Shown: positions 20,001-26,593 of the stretch, in pieces | Layout of the letters: every line of letters begins with the position of its first letter | Position numbering within the stretch: position 1 is the stretch's first letter | NCBI GenBank assembly: GCA_913055685.1 | Contig: CAJXKC010000006.1 | Location: forward strand, 1-35,728 | DNA length: 35,728 nt | Reading direction: 5' to 3' | From: an uncultured Flavobacteriales bacterium | GTDB taxonomy: Bacteria > Bacteroidota > Bacteroidia > Flavobacteriales > Schleiferiaceae | Position numbers and translations under genes: made by a program | Notes under the pieces: model-generated | Database searches by the model: none | The model's input: the letters and a program-made list of their open reading frames with translations, nothing else | What the model was told of the DNA's origin: nothing

Positions 20001-22435
20001 ACATTGGTGCCTAGCCATTGGTAGCGGTAATAGCCCATTCCGCCAGACACCGCTGTACTTATGGGGAGGGTGTCGTTATAGCAAAGGCTATCAGGGGCGG
20101 AAATCGTAACATTGATAGGGTCGGGAATATAGATCCAGAAGCTGGACGAGTCCCAGCAGCCCGCTTGATCACGGGCGTAGACCCAAACTTGAGTAGAATC
20201 CCGAAGATTGGAAAGGTTGATACTATTGCCCGCTTGAAGACCAGTACCTAAAGTTCGCCATGAATAGATAAGCGGGTGATTGCCAAATTGAGCGGAAAAG
20301 GTATAGGCGTAATTAGCGTCGTAGCAGAGCGTAGTATCTGAAATGCTGTCTAATTGGGGAGGGGCGTTTACGCTGACGATCATTTGCCGAACCCGGGAGA
20401 AACAACCATTGCTGTAATTGAGGTTTATGGTATAGGTACCGTAGGCGGTAAAGTCGAAATAAGGTTGAGCAGAATTGGCGTTAGTACCATTTAAATACGA
20501 CCAGCCCGTGGCAGGTGTTACGGACCATGAGAAGGTCGATACGCCTGCGCTATCTTCTACTACAAATCCAAGGTTCGGATCACTAAAGTCAAGGTATATA
20601 AGTCCACATAATGTAGTGTCTGGAGGTAATTGCACAATTGGTTGACCAATTACATCAAGAAATAGAGTATCATAGGATTCCCCACAAGGGTTTTCTGCTT
20701 TTAGGGCAATTGAATATCTTCCAGTGTTATTAAAAACAACTTTAAGGCTGCTATCCTGAAAGGTACCATTAGTAATTGCCCAACCTGATTGGTTGAGTAT
20801 TTCCCAAGTCAATTTTGTACTATCACAGTAAGGCACAATTCTTTCGAGGTAATGCAAGTCTACAATGTCCCCAGCACAAATAGTTGAATCAGATAAGGCG
20901 AAATTTGGTTTGGGAATAGAATCGATACATACAGATTTTGTTATTGAGTCAACACCGCAAATACTTGAGTTCCCAACATATTGTGTTAAGTAATATGTTC
21001 CGGGTCTATTGATTATTATGGAAGGCTCGGATACACCAGGTATCCAACCATCCACACCCGCTTGCGTCCTGTCTCCAAAATCAAAACCAAATTCAGATGG
21101 GTCGAAAATTACTCCAGTAGTTGGCGTTATTTTCCAAATAATTTTTGATACCGTATCGCAATTTTGGAATTGCAATCGTCCTCCATTTGACAGGTCAAGA
21201 AGTCGAATTGAGTCTCCTGAACAGGTATCAGAAATTACAAAATTAGCATTAGCGGATTCAGAAATCTTTATCCCACCTATACTTCCAGGTAAAGAGTCAC
21301 AAGGATTAACTACCATTAAATCAGCCCTGAACGCATTTAATTCATTTGGCGAATTGAATCCGCAGCTAGATTGATAAAAAGTTTGAAATATTGTATCCGG
21401 AGGAGGATGTTGATAAACCCTGGTAAGACTATCATTACTAAAAGTAACCTTGTAAATTGTTCCAGGCGGGTTATTGGCTACATTACTTATGGCAAAGGCA
21501 TAGGTTAATCCACTGCCATCTGTAGGCAAGCAACCTTGGGTTGAGCCAAAAGATGTTATTCCTCCTTGAGGTACACTACCAAAGAATACTTTTAGTTGGT
21601 CTTGACTTTGACAGCCATTAGCGTTAATAAAGGTGAATGTGACCGTGTAAATTCCTTCTAGGAATGTGTGGAGTTTTGAGTTGGTGAGGTCAAAGGTTGT
21701 GGCACTATCTACCGGAGATCCATCCCCATAATCTATGTAAACTTTAGTGTAAGAGGCTGTCGGATCAGAACTGTAAAAACGAAACTCGCCGTTAGAAGGG
21801 AAGCATTTGGTGTAGACATCTTCCCCTTGGAAATTTACAATATTGCTAATATTTGTTGCTGCATTTCCCGGTGGGATAGCGTTTACTGTGAAGCTTGCGG
21901 ATCTACTAACTGAGCAATTACCAGAAGTCACCGTGTAGGTCACCGTGTGCGTTCCCACTCCAGCGACTCCCGGTCGGAAAATATTACCCGAAACCCCATT
22001 TCCTGAAAAGGTTCCGCCCGGTGGTGAAAAGCCATCAAGACTTAAAGCGGGGTCATTGGCACAAAAGGTGGTTTGGGAAGGATTAAAGCTAACGGGGTCA
22101 ATATTGTAAACCCGAACGGTAAAGTTTATTGAAGTATCAACAAGGCCATTGCGGTAAGCGATTACTCCGGATGGGTATAGGCCAGTATTGGTATAACTGA
22201 TATTAAAATTACCTATACCATTTCGGCTGCTGGGACTTCCTCCTGGAAAGCTCCAAATTATACTATCAGGTGCAGGACCATTATAGGCACTTTGAAAAAA
22301 AACAGAGGAGCTATTTAGCAAGCATAGGTCTATGGTGCCATTGCTTAAGCTGGGGTTTGCGTTAAAACTTAATTGGGCAAATCCTAGCCAGGGAATAAGA
22401 AGTAGAAGTAGCGTTATTAATCTAGGTTTCTTCAT
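10982..22435 (-). CDS. Giant PKD-repeat adhesin with gliding-motility-type C-terminal domain
   Basis: A 3,817-residue secreted protein. I start it at the ATG at 22435, which gives a clean signal peptide (KKPRLITLLLLLIPWLGFAQ); the frame opens 20 residues earlier without a plausible leader. It is made of dozens of PKD/Ig-like modules of 80-95 residues, with recurring motifs such as WDFGDGNTS and a GCxDT word near module ends. Residues about 1018-2821 are four tandem copies of a 451-residue unit, each with five PKD-type modules. The last ~100 residues (LRIYDKWGNIVFES, WDGTH, GSYTWRIDAVF) match the gliding-motility-associated C-terminal domain (TIGR04131), the type-B sorting signal of the type IX system. 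SprB of F. johnsoniae is the nearest known analogue. Adhesion or gliding is inferred from architecture. The PorP/SprF gene overlaps its end. Confidence 0.93.
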   Translation of the reverse strand: MKKPRLITLLLLLIPWLGFAQLSFNANPSLSNGTIDLCLLNSSSVFFQSAYNGPAPDSIIWSFPGGSPSSRNGIGNFNISYTNTGLYPSGVIAYRNGLVDTSINFTVRVYNIDPVSFNPSQTTFCANDPALSLDGFSPPGGTFSGNGVSGNIFRPGVAGVGTHTVTYTVTSGNCSVSRSASFTVNAIPPGNAATNISNIVNFQGEDVYTKCFPSNGEFRFYSSDPTASYTKVYIDYGDGSPVDSATTFDLTNSKLHTFLEGIYTVTFTFINANGCQSQDQLKVFFGSVPQGGITSFGSTQGCLPTDGSGLTYAFAISNVANNPPGTIYKVTFSNDSLTRVYQHPPPDTIFQTFYQSSCGFNSPNELNAFRADLMVVNPCDSLPGSIGGIKISESANANFVISDTCSGDSIRLLDLSNGGRLQFQNCDTVSKIIWKITPTTGVIFDPSEFGFDFGDRTQAGVDGWIPGVSEPSIIINRPGTYYLTQYVGNSSICGVDSITKSVCIDSIPKPNFALSDSTICAGDIVDLHYLERIVPYCDSTKLTWEILNQSGWAITNGTFQDSSLKVVFNNTGRYSIALKAENPCGESYDTLFLDVIGQPIVQLPPDTTLCGLIYLDFSDPNLGFVVEDSAGVSTFSWSVTPATGWSYLNGTNANSAQPYFDFTAYGTYTINLNYSNGCFSRVRQMIVSVNAPPQLDSISDTTLCYDANYAYTFSAQFGNHPLIYSWRTLGTGLQAGNSINLSNLRDSTQVWVYARDQAGCWDSSSFWIYIPDPINVTISAPDSLCYNDTLPISTAVSGGMGYYRYQWLGTNVSHLSSDTIANPVIDSTGIPGQYILRVTDSMGCIGYDTISIAQHPKLIVDAGPDESACNTANSLALLNASPLGGAWTGNHVSNNGVFNPIAAGLGAHVVYYHFTDSRGCDYTDSLTVNVVSPPVASFNLSDSIGCPILSVNVSSSSDPSITHFWYLNDSLLGSSLNFTLNLDNPSATQDLVYDLKLILSASGQNCEDSLTKRITVYPKPQAIFNLPSVACANDTLSLSHSSVSKGGSLDSLRWLASSVAVNILDPTANSTSIVFPDNQSSADSVYTISLIVYSRDGCSDTLSQNITIHPRPTANFTIPANACGPFILQASDNSLGQGLNYNWSISPIVAGSGLNTANPSFNIPASTSDSALYRIFLSISDTNGCADTFSQKFTLYPNPTAAFNLSRQDSCGPLNVRFTNLSNSGQSGMDTTTLSFQWDLGNGTTSNANTPAPQTYLNNGLNDTTYYITLIITNAFGCSDTLTDSVIIRADPIAQFVLTDTVNCAPFLIDSTIVKSAQLQPNSNYYWQAFDLNGNPIPNTNFNGANAFNYIIQNDKDSIIVRLVVEGPNGCAGDTISQLFYTIEDPVANFAALPDSGCSPLFIQLSDSSTAGVSHQWFVNDQAFSTSANPNITLINNSSSQDSIVQIKLVVTAGTGCTDTLSQSVRIFPKPQAQFTISPTACANDTLSLNHSSSFKGSSLDSLRWLVSSSAATILDPAANSTSIIFPDNQSGNDSVYTISLIVYSSDGCSDTLSQNITVHSRPTADFSIPSSSCGPFTLQPSDNSSGPGLIYNWSILPLVSGTGLSSPNPSFNIPASQSDSVEYFILLSISDANGCIDTSLKRFVLYPNPSADFNLSSRDSCGPLTVAFTNLSSSGQSGMDTSTLTFQWDLGNGSTSTANTPAPVTYTNTGINDTTYYISLITTNAFGCSDTLQDSVIVRADPAAQMNISNSVDCAPFLINSSIVNAQQLPPNNTYTWRILDLNGNLIGSNTFSGPNGINYTINNDGDSVIVQLIVSSLHGCLSDTLNQLFYTIEDPVANFATLPNAGCSPLFVQLSDSSTAGVSHQWFLNDQAFSSLQNPSITLLNNSNTQDSIFTIKLVITAGTGCTDTLSRQITVYPKPQAQFMLNPVACARDTLSLSHSSISKGNQLDSLRWLASSNNISILDPTAATTSIIFPDNQSGNDSVYTISLIVYSSDGCSDTLSQNITVYSRPTANFSIPANACGPYTLQPANNSIGPGLNYSWSIDSAVAGTGLNTANPSFFIPVSTNDSAVYRVFLLITDANGCSDTSSQLFTLYPKPQAAFALSNQDSCGPLTVAFTNLSSSGQSRMDTTTLSFQWNLGNGSTYTANTPAPISYTNTGINDTTYYISLIATNAFGCRDTLLDSVIVRADPLAQMNISNSVDCAPFVIDSSVVNAQQLPPNDTYTWRILDLNGNLIGSNTFSGPNGINYTINNDGDSVIIQLIVSSPHGCSSDTLNQLFYTIEDPVANFATLPSAGCSPLLVQLSDSSSAGVSHQWFLNDQAFSTLQNPSLSLVNNSTTQDSVFNIKLVVTAGTGCTDTLIKQVTVYPKPQAAFSLPAQACANDTLLLSHSSSFKGLSLDSLQWTVSSSAVQIVNPSADSTSIIFPDNQSGSDSTYTISLIVYSSDGCSDTLSQNITIHSRPTANFSIPANACGPYTLQPANNSTGPGLNYAWSIDSAVAGTGLTTANPSFFIPVSTNDSMVYRVFLLITDANGCSDTSSQKFTLYPKPQAAFALSNQDSCGPLTVAFTNLSSSGQSGMDTSTLSFQWDLGNGSTSSANTPAPVTYTNTGINDTTYYISLITTNAFGCSDTLVDSVIVRANPFAYFTASTVLECAPFTIDTSIVTWIDYPLINAGYRWEILNLQDSILSFGTDPNTISYTILQPADSVKLRLIAFSLFGCANDTLEMGFQTIPNPVPNFTITNPQGCSPHTLTIVDSSSAGVTYEWFVDGQLVSTSPNPAITLTNSGRFIDSVYTIKLIVTAGGTGCRDSIEHTATVFALPEANFSVNPVCEGDTLYFTDLSTSIDTVVSWFWDFGDGTIDSVQNPQHRYASYGWQSVSLTVSDSRGCSHTFSDSVLVYPNPIALIAKSGNCEPQNICKGQSVSLLDSSFVDSLGAPINSWAWDVDGDGIIDYNVQNPNHSFSDTGSTSVTLYVQTIYGCTDSISLTFNVLDLPSIDFDFDTTANCGPLTVNLINQSTGRIDFSEWTVYTLDSLGNRQIMLNDTSRFLNSSITLQPSYRSDTIYYFELISGNCCGSDTLTKTIQLKPLPVAAMLASSDEGCTPFPVTFQLDGLVTGKPDFLILNYGDGRIDTLLQSYFVNSFGDTIYVWGQQNHTFINSGNVDTTFTVSLTAVNECGDSTVTIDILVHPNAVQAFFQSDPVNGCEDLDVNFQDFSFGATNVSWCFDYDTLSQSCNQPVAIGTSFTHTYTQAGTYVVAQFVDDGCSYDTAFQIITVYPAPVANFNSNNFLCEGDTVFFSDQSAANGAAISSYTWYFGDGDSSYLTNPFHVYDTAGTFNVKLVISSANGCKDSSIQVISIYDKPNVDFGYSNACFNEQPIFFSDSTTLNSGTIVSTEWDFGDGNTSTSLNPQHSYQSPGLYRVSLIKISSNGCIDSAFYNVNVFPEPRADFRYNRLSPDSCSVPQLIEFINQSQNAQGFLWDFDYGNNPGQFTSTLVNPQFTYTSYGVYDVALFTTNSFGCSDTIIKTIQVSPVPNAGFTADTLEGCEPLAVNFTDTSTYNFNGPGGINQWLWDFGDGNTSTSSNPTHIYVGGGSYQTRLIVTTDAGCSDTVLGPIINVYPRPIADFNIQVLNASEIQLVNNSLNTDSTTRYFWTFGDGNTSTEANPSHRYRFDLTQGDIDLQVCLRLESAYGCADSLCQDYRLRSLQLNVPNALAPEVEVGSDANVFLPKGHSLKDYTLRIYDKWGNIVFESTALDEEGKPVEAWDGTHYINGSPLPMGSYTWRIDAVFNDGTVWFGKEYRNGTKMNVGSVTLIR
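13973..19384 (-). repeat. Four tandem 1,353-bp coding repeats
   Basis: Inside the giant PKD gene the motif PKPQA (PEA at the last boundary) begins at 19384, 18031, 16678, 15325 and the aligned position 13972, that is, at exactly 1,353-bp steps. Each unit codes for 451 residues in five PKD-type modules beginning near PKPQA, RPTA(N/D)F, P(N/K)P(S/T/Q)A, (R)ADP and EDPVANF. Units 2 and 3 are the most alike. Unit 4 (15325-13973) keeps the length but diverges in its fourth and fifth modules. An exact multiple of three keeps the frame through copy-number change by recombination. Confidence 0.92.
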
Positions 22436-22616
22436 TAATCCGTCTGCGAGCGAAGCGAATATAAGGGGTTTTAGGTACAGTATGTAAAATGTCAATCATC
22501 CCTATTGTTATGATTTCTCCACCTAGTTTACTAGGAAATCTGAGGGAGAGTTGATTAGAGTGTTAATTTATTTGCGGTGCTATAGAGCAACGGTAATATT
22601 TGATTCGCCTTCCCAT

Positions 22617-23027
22617 TTACGGTTTGTTATAATACTCGATATAGCTACCATTCGAAAAAATGAAACGGACAAAGCTTGTTCCGTCTTCTCGGCTGTAAAG
22701 AGTTATAACAAATTCTGAGCCTTTGCTATTTAATGCTTTAAGGTATTCATAGGTTACTCCGTTATCATTAGACCCAGATTCGCAACATGAATAGGTGTAA
22801 TAGCGATCCTGTTTTGAGCCATTCGTGTATAACACTACGTCATTAGTTTCTTCAGCATTGAAGGTTATCAGAAATAAGCCCTCTGAAAAATCAGAATAAT
22901 CTTCTATTTCAGAATCATAAAGTGCAACGGCATTGTATTTTCGGACAAATGATTCGGACTGCGATAAACCAAGCTGTGGAGATAATGCAAATAGTAAATA
23001 GAGGGATACGTGAGTCCAGCGTTTCAT
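22617..23027 (-). CDS. Small secreted protein, unknown
   Basis: A 136-residue protein with a clear signal peptide (residues about 1-22, ending LGLSQ). The rest is rich in Tyr, Ser and Asp and looks like a single small beta domain (GLFLITFNAEE, FVITLYSREDGTSFVRFIFSNGSYIEYY). It contains an adjacent Cys pair (SCCES). I do not recognise the family. It lies alone between McrC and the giant PKD gene, with gaps of 71 and about 180 bp, in the same direction. Nothing ties it to either neighbour. Confidence 0.7.
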   Translation of the reverse strand: MKRWTHVSLYLLFALSPQLGLSQSESFVRKYNAVALYDSEIEDYSDFSEGLFLITFNAEETNDVVLYTNGSKQDRYYTYSCCESGSNDNGVTYEYLKALNSKGSEFVITLYSREDGTSFVRFIFSNGSYIEYYNKP

Positions 23028-23098
23028 GCGAAAAGATGTTTGAGGTTGTGATTCTAAAAATATGAAACTTTGCTAGATTCTCGACCTAAAAAGCGCGA

Positions 23099-24352
23099 CT
23101 AGATAGAGAGCATGTCTAAGATTGGTATGCTCAAATTTCGGTGTCTCTTATTCTGCACATAATCCACCAAATCTAAAAAGCCCATGGAGCAATAGTGGTC
23201 TTGGAGGCGGTCGTCTAGGAAGATTTGCTTGCTGTAGCTGCCGTGGAATTTGCTTTCTTCTTCGGCCGGGTAAAGTAGGAGGGAGTGGGTGCAGTCCCAA
23301 TAATGGTTGTAAGCGAACATCTGCTTGAGGTCATTGTCGGAGGGTTTGAGTTTTTCGGGGAGTTTCCACTTGGTGTCAATGACATAGACCTCGGGGCGAC
23401 GCCGGTGACGAAGGACAATGTCGGGCCGAATTTGCTTTTTTTCCCAAAAACGGCGGCGACTCTGACCTTCTACGATCCAGTCGTCTTTTAATTCGCGCTT
23501 TAGCACGCGGTAGATGTACTCTTCCCATAACTGATTCATATCGAACATGAGGGCGATCATGTTCTGTTGACCTGCTTTGAGGTCGGGGCGGAAGTTGAGT
23601 AAAAGTAGTTTGGCGATTTCTAAGGCCCGCTCATAGGGCGCATGTTTACGGTCGGCCGGAATGCGCTCGAAATGTTGGGCTTTTACCTTTAAACGCTCCA
23701 AATCGGGGAAGTCGAGTAGGAGTCGGCCGATGCGATCTTTAAGCTGAGAACCTTGGTCGAGCTGAGCAATGAGGAGCAGGGCCTCATGTAATATTTGATG
23801 CAATTGATGCTCGCGGTCGTAAGCTTGATTTCTAACGAAAAAGCGTTCTTTATGGACCAAATTATGTTTGATCTGCTCAGCAAAGACCAGGGCCCCTTTT
23901 AAGGCTTTTTGCTGGGAATGTTCTTGGCGGTATTTTTTAATTAGGCCTTTTTTAATGAGGCTTTCTAGTTCTTCTAGATACAGCAAGAAATAGAGTTCTA
24001 GAATAGAATTGCGCTTGAGCTTTAAATTGGCTTGGGAACTTTGTTGGGCTTTTAATAAATGGCAGGTGCGAAGCATGTCGAGCAATACATCCTGCCAAGT
24101 GCTTTTATCCGCTTTGGAGCGATTTTGACGATCGGCTTTGGGCAGTACCTCGATGACCAAATTCCCTATTTGTATAACCCCCACATAGGATTTAAAGCGA
24201 ACCCCTTTTGGAATCAGTTCGAAATACGGAGTGCGCTCATTTTGTTGAAAATAGCTTTCAAAGGCCCGCAGGTGTTCTGCTTTAAAGGCAGGATGGGCAT
24301 AGCTGCCTTTATAAGTTATTGACTGGTATTCAAAGAGCTGAATGTTAGGCAC
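23099..24352 (-). CDS. mcrC: McrC-type subunit of a McrBC restriction system
   Basis: A 417-residue protein of the McrC family. The N-terminal half (residues about 1-180) has the family's beta-rich part, with GVIQIGNLVIEVLPK. The C-terminal half carries the PD-(D/E)xK nuclease core: D311 in RPDIVL and D326-T-K328 in VIDTKWK. In known systems McrC supplies the DNA-cutting activity and stimulates the McrB motor; the complex cuts modified DNA, usually methylcytosine-bearing, and limits phage. The start is a GTG at 24352 that overlaps the last 8 bp of the McrB-type gene, consistent with a coupled operon. All catalytic residues are present. Confidence 0.9.
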   Translation of the reverse strand: MPNIQLFEYQSITYKGSYAHPAFKAEHLRAFESYFQQNERTPYFELIPKGVRFKSYVGVIQIGNLVIEVLPKADRQNRSKADKSTWQDVLLDMLRTCHLLKAQQSSQANLKLKRNSILELYFLLYLEELESLIKKGLIKKYRQEHSQQKALKGALVFAEQIKHNLVHKERFFVRNQAYDREHQLHQILHEALLLIAQLDQGSQLKDRIGRLLLDFPDLERLKVKAQHFERIPADRKHAPYERALEIAKLLLLNFRPDLKAGQQNMIALMFDMNQLWEEYIYRVLKRELKDDWIVEGQSRRRFWEKKQIRPDIVLRHRRRPEVYVIDTKWKLPEKLKPSDNDLKQMFAYNHYWDCTHSLLLYPAEEESKFHGSYSKQIFLDDRLQDHYCSMGFLDLVDYVQNKRHRNLSIPILDMLSI

Positions 24353-26513
24353 CGCGTTTTCTCAATAAGGTGTGTAAGGCAATTTCTAGATTATCCCTTT
24401 GAGACAATTCCTCCTTGCTTGCTAAACGGTAGAGCGGTCTTTCCAGATAGTCATCACTACCCTCCGCCTCAAATTCGGCAAAAGTCACTTCCTGCTCCAT
24501 GGCTTTGATAAAACCTGAACCCAGGACTAATCCAATCTTGGGGTAATCGTTGTAGAAGTATTCTTGCAAGAGCGGGATAATGTTATCACAGAAAATTGCG
24601 ATGAGTCCCTCCTTAAGATCGGCTAGGTCCTTAAGTTTTAAGAAGTATGCATGACCGATACTATGGTCGCGGTCAATGAGCTTTTCGATACGCAGGTTTA
24701 TGGTTTCTAAAACCTCCACCAGCGAAATGCCCTTATAAGTGGCTTGGTCTCCAAGAATATCGTTTAGCAAGTGTGGCTGCGGCAGCATTTCCACAAAGTT
24801 GAAACGACGACGTAAGGCGGTATCCAAGGCTTCGACCGAGCGATCAGCGGTGTTCATGGTGCCAATGATATCTAGATTCGCAGGCACACTAAAAGGTTGC
24901 TTGGAATAGGGAAGGGTCACAGACATGGCATTGGGCATGCCGGCGCGCTTATCGGTTTCGATAAGGGTAATAAGTTCACCAAAGATGTTGGCGATATTAC
25001 CACGGTTAATCTCATCGATGAAAATTGCGTAGCGGTTTTTTGGGTCATTCGCAGCTCGGGTGCAAATTTTCTTAAAAACGCCCTCCTCGATACGGTAGGC
25101 CAGTTCTCCGCCTTCCTCTTGGTCCATTACCGGTTTTATACCTTCGATAAAGTCTTCGTAGCTGAAGGCTTGGTGGAAGGTAGTGAAGACGATCTGGTTG
25201 TTTTTTAGCAGCTCGTCAAACCTAGCTCTGTTTTCTTCTTCAGATTTCATTTCGCCGTCTATTAATAAGCAGGCTTCCTTGGATAAATTATACGTTTTGC
25301 CAGTGCCGGGAGGGCCATAGAATATTTTGTTGACTGCTTTTTGGCCACTTATTGGTTTCATGCGATGGAAAATATAAGCTTCAAGCTCATCGTTGTTTTT
25401 AGCTCGGAAACTTGATTTGCCAGTTCGGGCTAGCTCAAGGGTAATTGCCTTAAAGTGTGAGTCTATTAGTCTAGAATCTAAGTTCTCTCTGCTAATTTTA
25501 CTGTAGTAGTTGATAAAAGAAGTGCCTGTGAAGGCCTCGCTCGACTGGTTTATTTTATTGTCGGAGATTATGCCAAAAGGAGCTTGCGGCTCATTTTTGT
25601 ATAGAATCCAACTGTAACGCTGACCCACAGTGAAGTTGATTCTGCCATTACGCAGTGTATACACTACCCTTGGGTCATTTTGTTTGATGTCGAACTTTAA
25701 TAGGATTTGCTGTAGATGATTGAGGTAAAATTCGAGGTCCTCTAAGTTGAACTTAGTAAGCTCTCCTTCTATCGTGCCTTGTTGTTCCAGGCTCTTAAGA
25801 TATACCTCCAGGATACGCTCTAGATCCTTTTCAATTTCGGCGGCACTAGGCAAGTTGTCGGCCTCATAATCTCGGTATACAAATGAGGATCCGTATCTAC
25901 TTGGGGCCTCATCGTATTTTTCATCCATGTAATCATTAATGTTTGTGACCTCTGATATTTTCCAATGCTGTTCTGGCTTATTGGTTTCACTGATGCCATA
26001 GGCTAGGATTAGCCGGTTAAGATCCTTGTAGTACAGATAGACTGGATATATTCCTTTACTAGTGGTATTTGGCTCTTTTAAAACTGATATCCAAGGTATT
26101 TTAGCCGCAGCTCCTTGGCCGAAACTTACTCTAAGTTTAAAGTCACCATAAGCCTTTGGGTAGTGCTTAGTCTTCAGGTCATTAGTTTGTGCCTGCTCAA
26201 TGAAATCACTGAGGATTTCGGATATACTAGGCTTTAGCATAGATGCACTCTGATTTTTTGGTTGAATTTCGAAGCCGTTTTTCTCAAGGGTATTAAAAGC
26301 TGGGTGGTTTGGTCCTCCCCTAAAGTCGTTTATTGGACTGTCTCCGGTAGCCAATTGATTGGCATATGCCATAATGGCCTTAGGTGGGTATAGTTCACCC
26401 TCATAAACAAGGTCATAAGAAGTTGATGTCGAAAAGCCTTTGGGGAATCCCTTTTCTTTAAAAATAGATATCGCCTCGACAATATGTTCGCGAGTAACTT
26501 GATCGAAAAGCAT
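24345..26513 (-). CDS. mcrB: McrB-type AAA+ GTPase motor with two N-terminal sensor-like domains
   Basis: A 722-residue McrB-family motor. Residues about 1-85 (YDLVYEGELYPPKAIMAYA, then GGPNHPAFNTLEKNGF) look like the ScoMcrA-type N-terminal domain found on several restriction proteins. Residues about 100-235 (LRVSFGQGAAAKIPWIS, GIYPVYLYY) match the MrcB_N/DUF3578 type. The motor follows: Walker A GPPGTGKT at 400-407, Walker B IFIDEINRGN (DEIN at 500-503), and the McrB signature MNTADRSVEALDTALRRRF. Known McrB proteins hydrolyse GTP and move along DNA with McrC. The varied N-terminal domains of this family set which modified base is read, so the target here cannot be given. It overlaps mcrC. 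Confidence 0.9.
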   Translation of the reverse strand: MLFDQVTREHIVEAISIFKEKGFPKGFSTSTSYDLVYEGELYPPKAIMAYANQLATGDSPINDFRGGPNHPAFNTLEKNGFEIQPKNQSASMLKPSISEILSDFIEQAQTNDLKTKHYPKAYGDFKLRVSFGQGAAAKIPWISVLKEPNTTSKGIYPVYLYYKDLNRLILAYGISETNKPEQHWKISEVTNINDYMDEKYDEAPSRYGSSFVYRDYEADNLPSAAEIEKDLERILEVYLKSLEQQGTIEGELTKFNLEDLEFYLNHLQQILLKFDIKQNDPRVVYTLRNGRINFTVGQRYSWILYKNEPQAPFGIISDNKINQSSEAFTGTSFINYYSKISRENLDSRLIDSHFKAITLELARTGKSSFRAKNNDELEAYIFHRMKPISGQKAVNKIFYGPPGTGKTYNLSKEACLLIDGEMKSEEENRARFDELLKNNQIVFTTFHQAFSYEDFIEGIKPVMDQEEGGELAYRIEEGVFKKICTRAANDPKNRYAIFIDEINRGNIANIFGELITLIETDKRAGMPNAMSVTLPYSKQPFSVPANLDIIGTMNTADRSVEALDTALRRRFNFVEMLPQPHLLNDILGDQATYKGISLVEVLETINLRIEKLIDRDHSIGHAYFLKLKDLADLKEGLIAIFCDNIIPLLQEYFYNDYPKIGLVLGSGFIKAMEQEVTFAEFEAEGSDDYLERPLYRLASKEELSQRDNLEIALHTLLRKRGA

Positions 26514-26593
26514 GATTAATAATTAAGTTCCTGAAATTAGGAAATAAAGAGCAGAATAATGAAGCAGCGCGCTAGTAGGCCTTCAAAATCCCT

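Noticed and set aside
22436-22495. Longer N-terminus of the giant PKD protein
   Set aside because: The ATG at 22435 gives a standard signal peptide at once; the 20 residues before it do not fit a leader.
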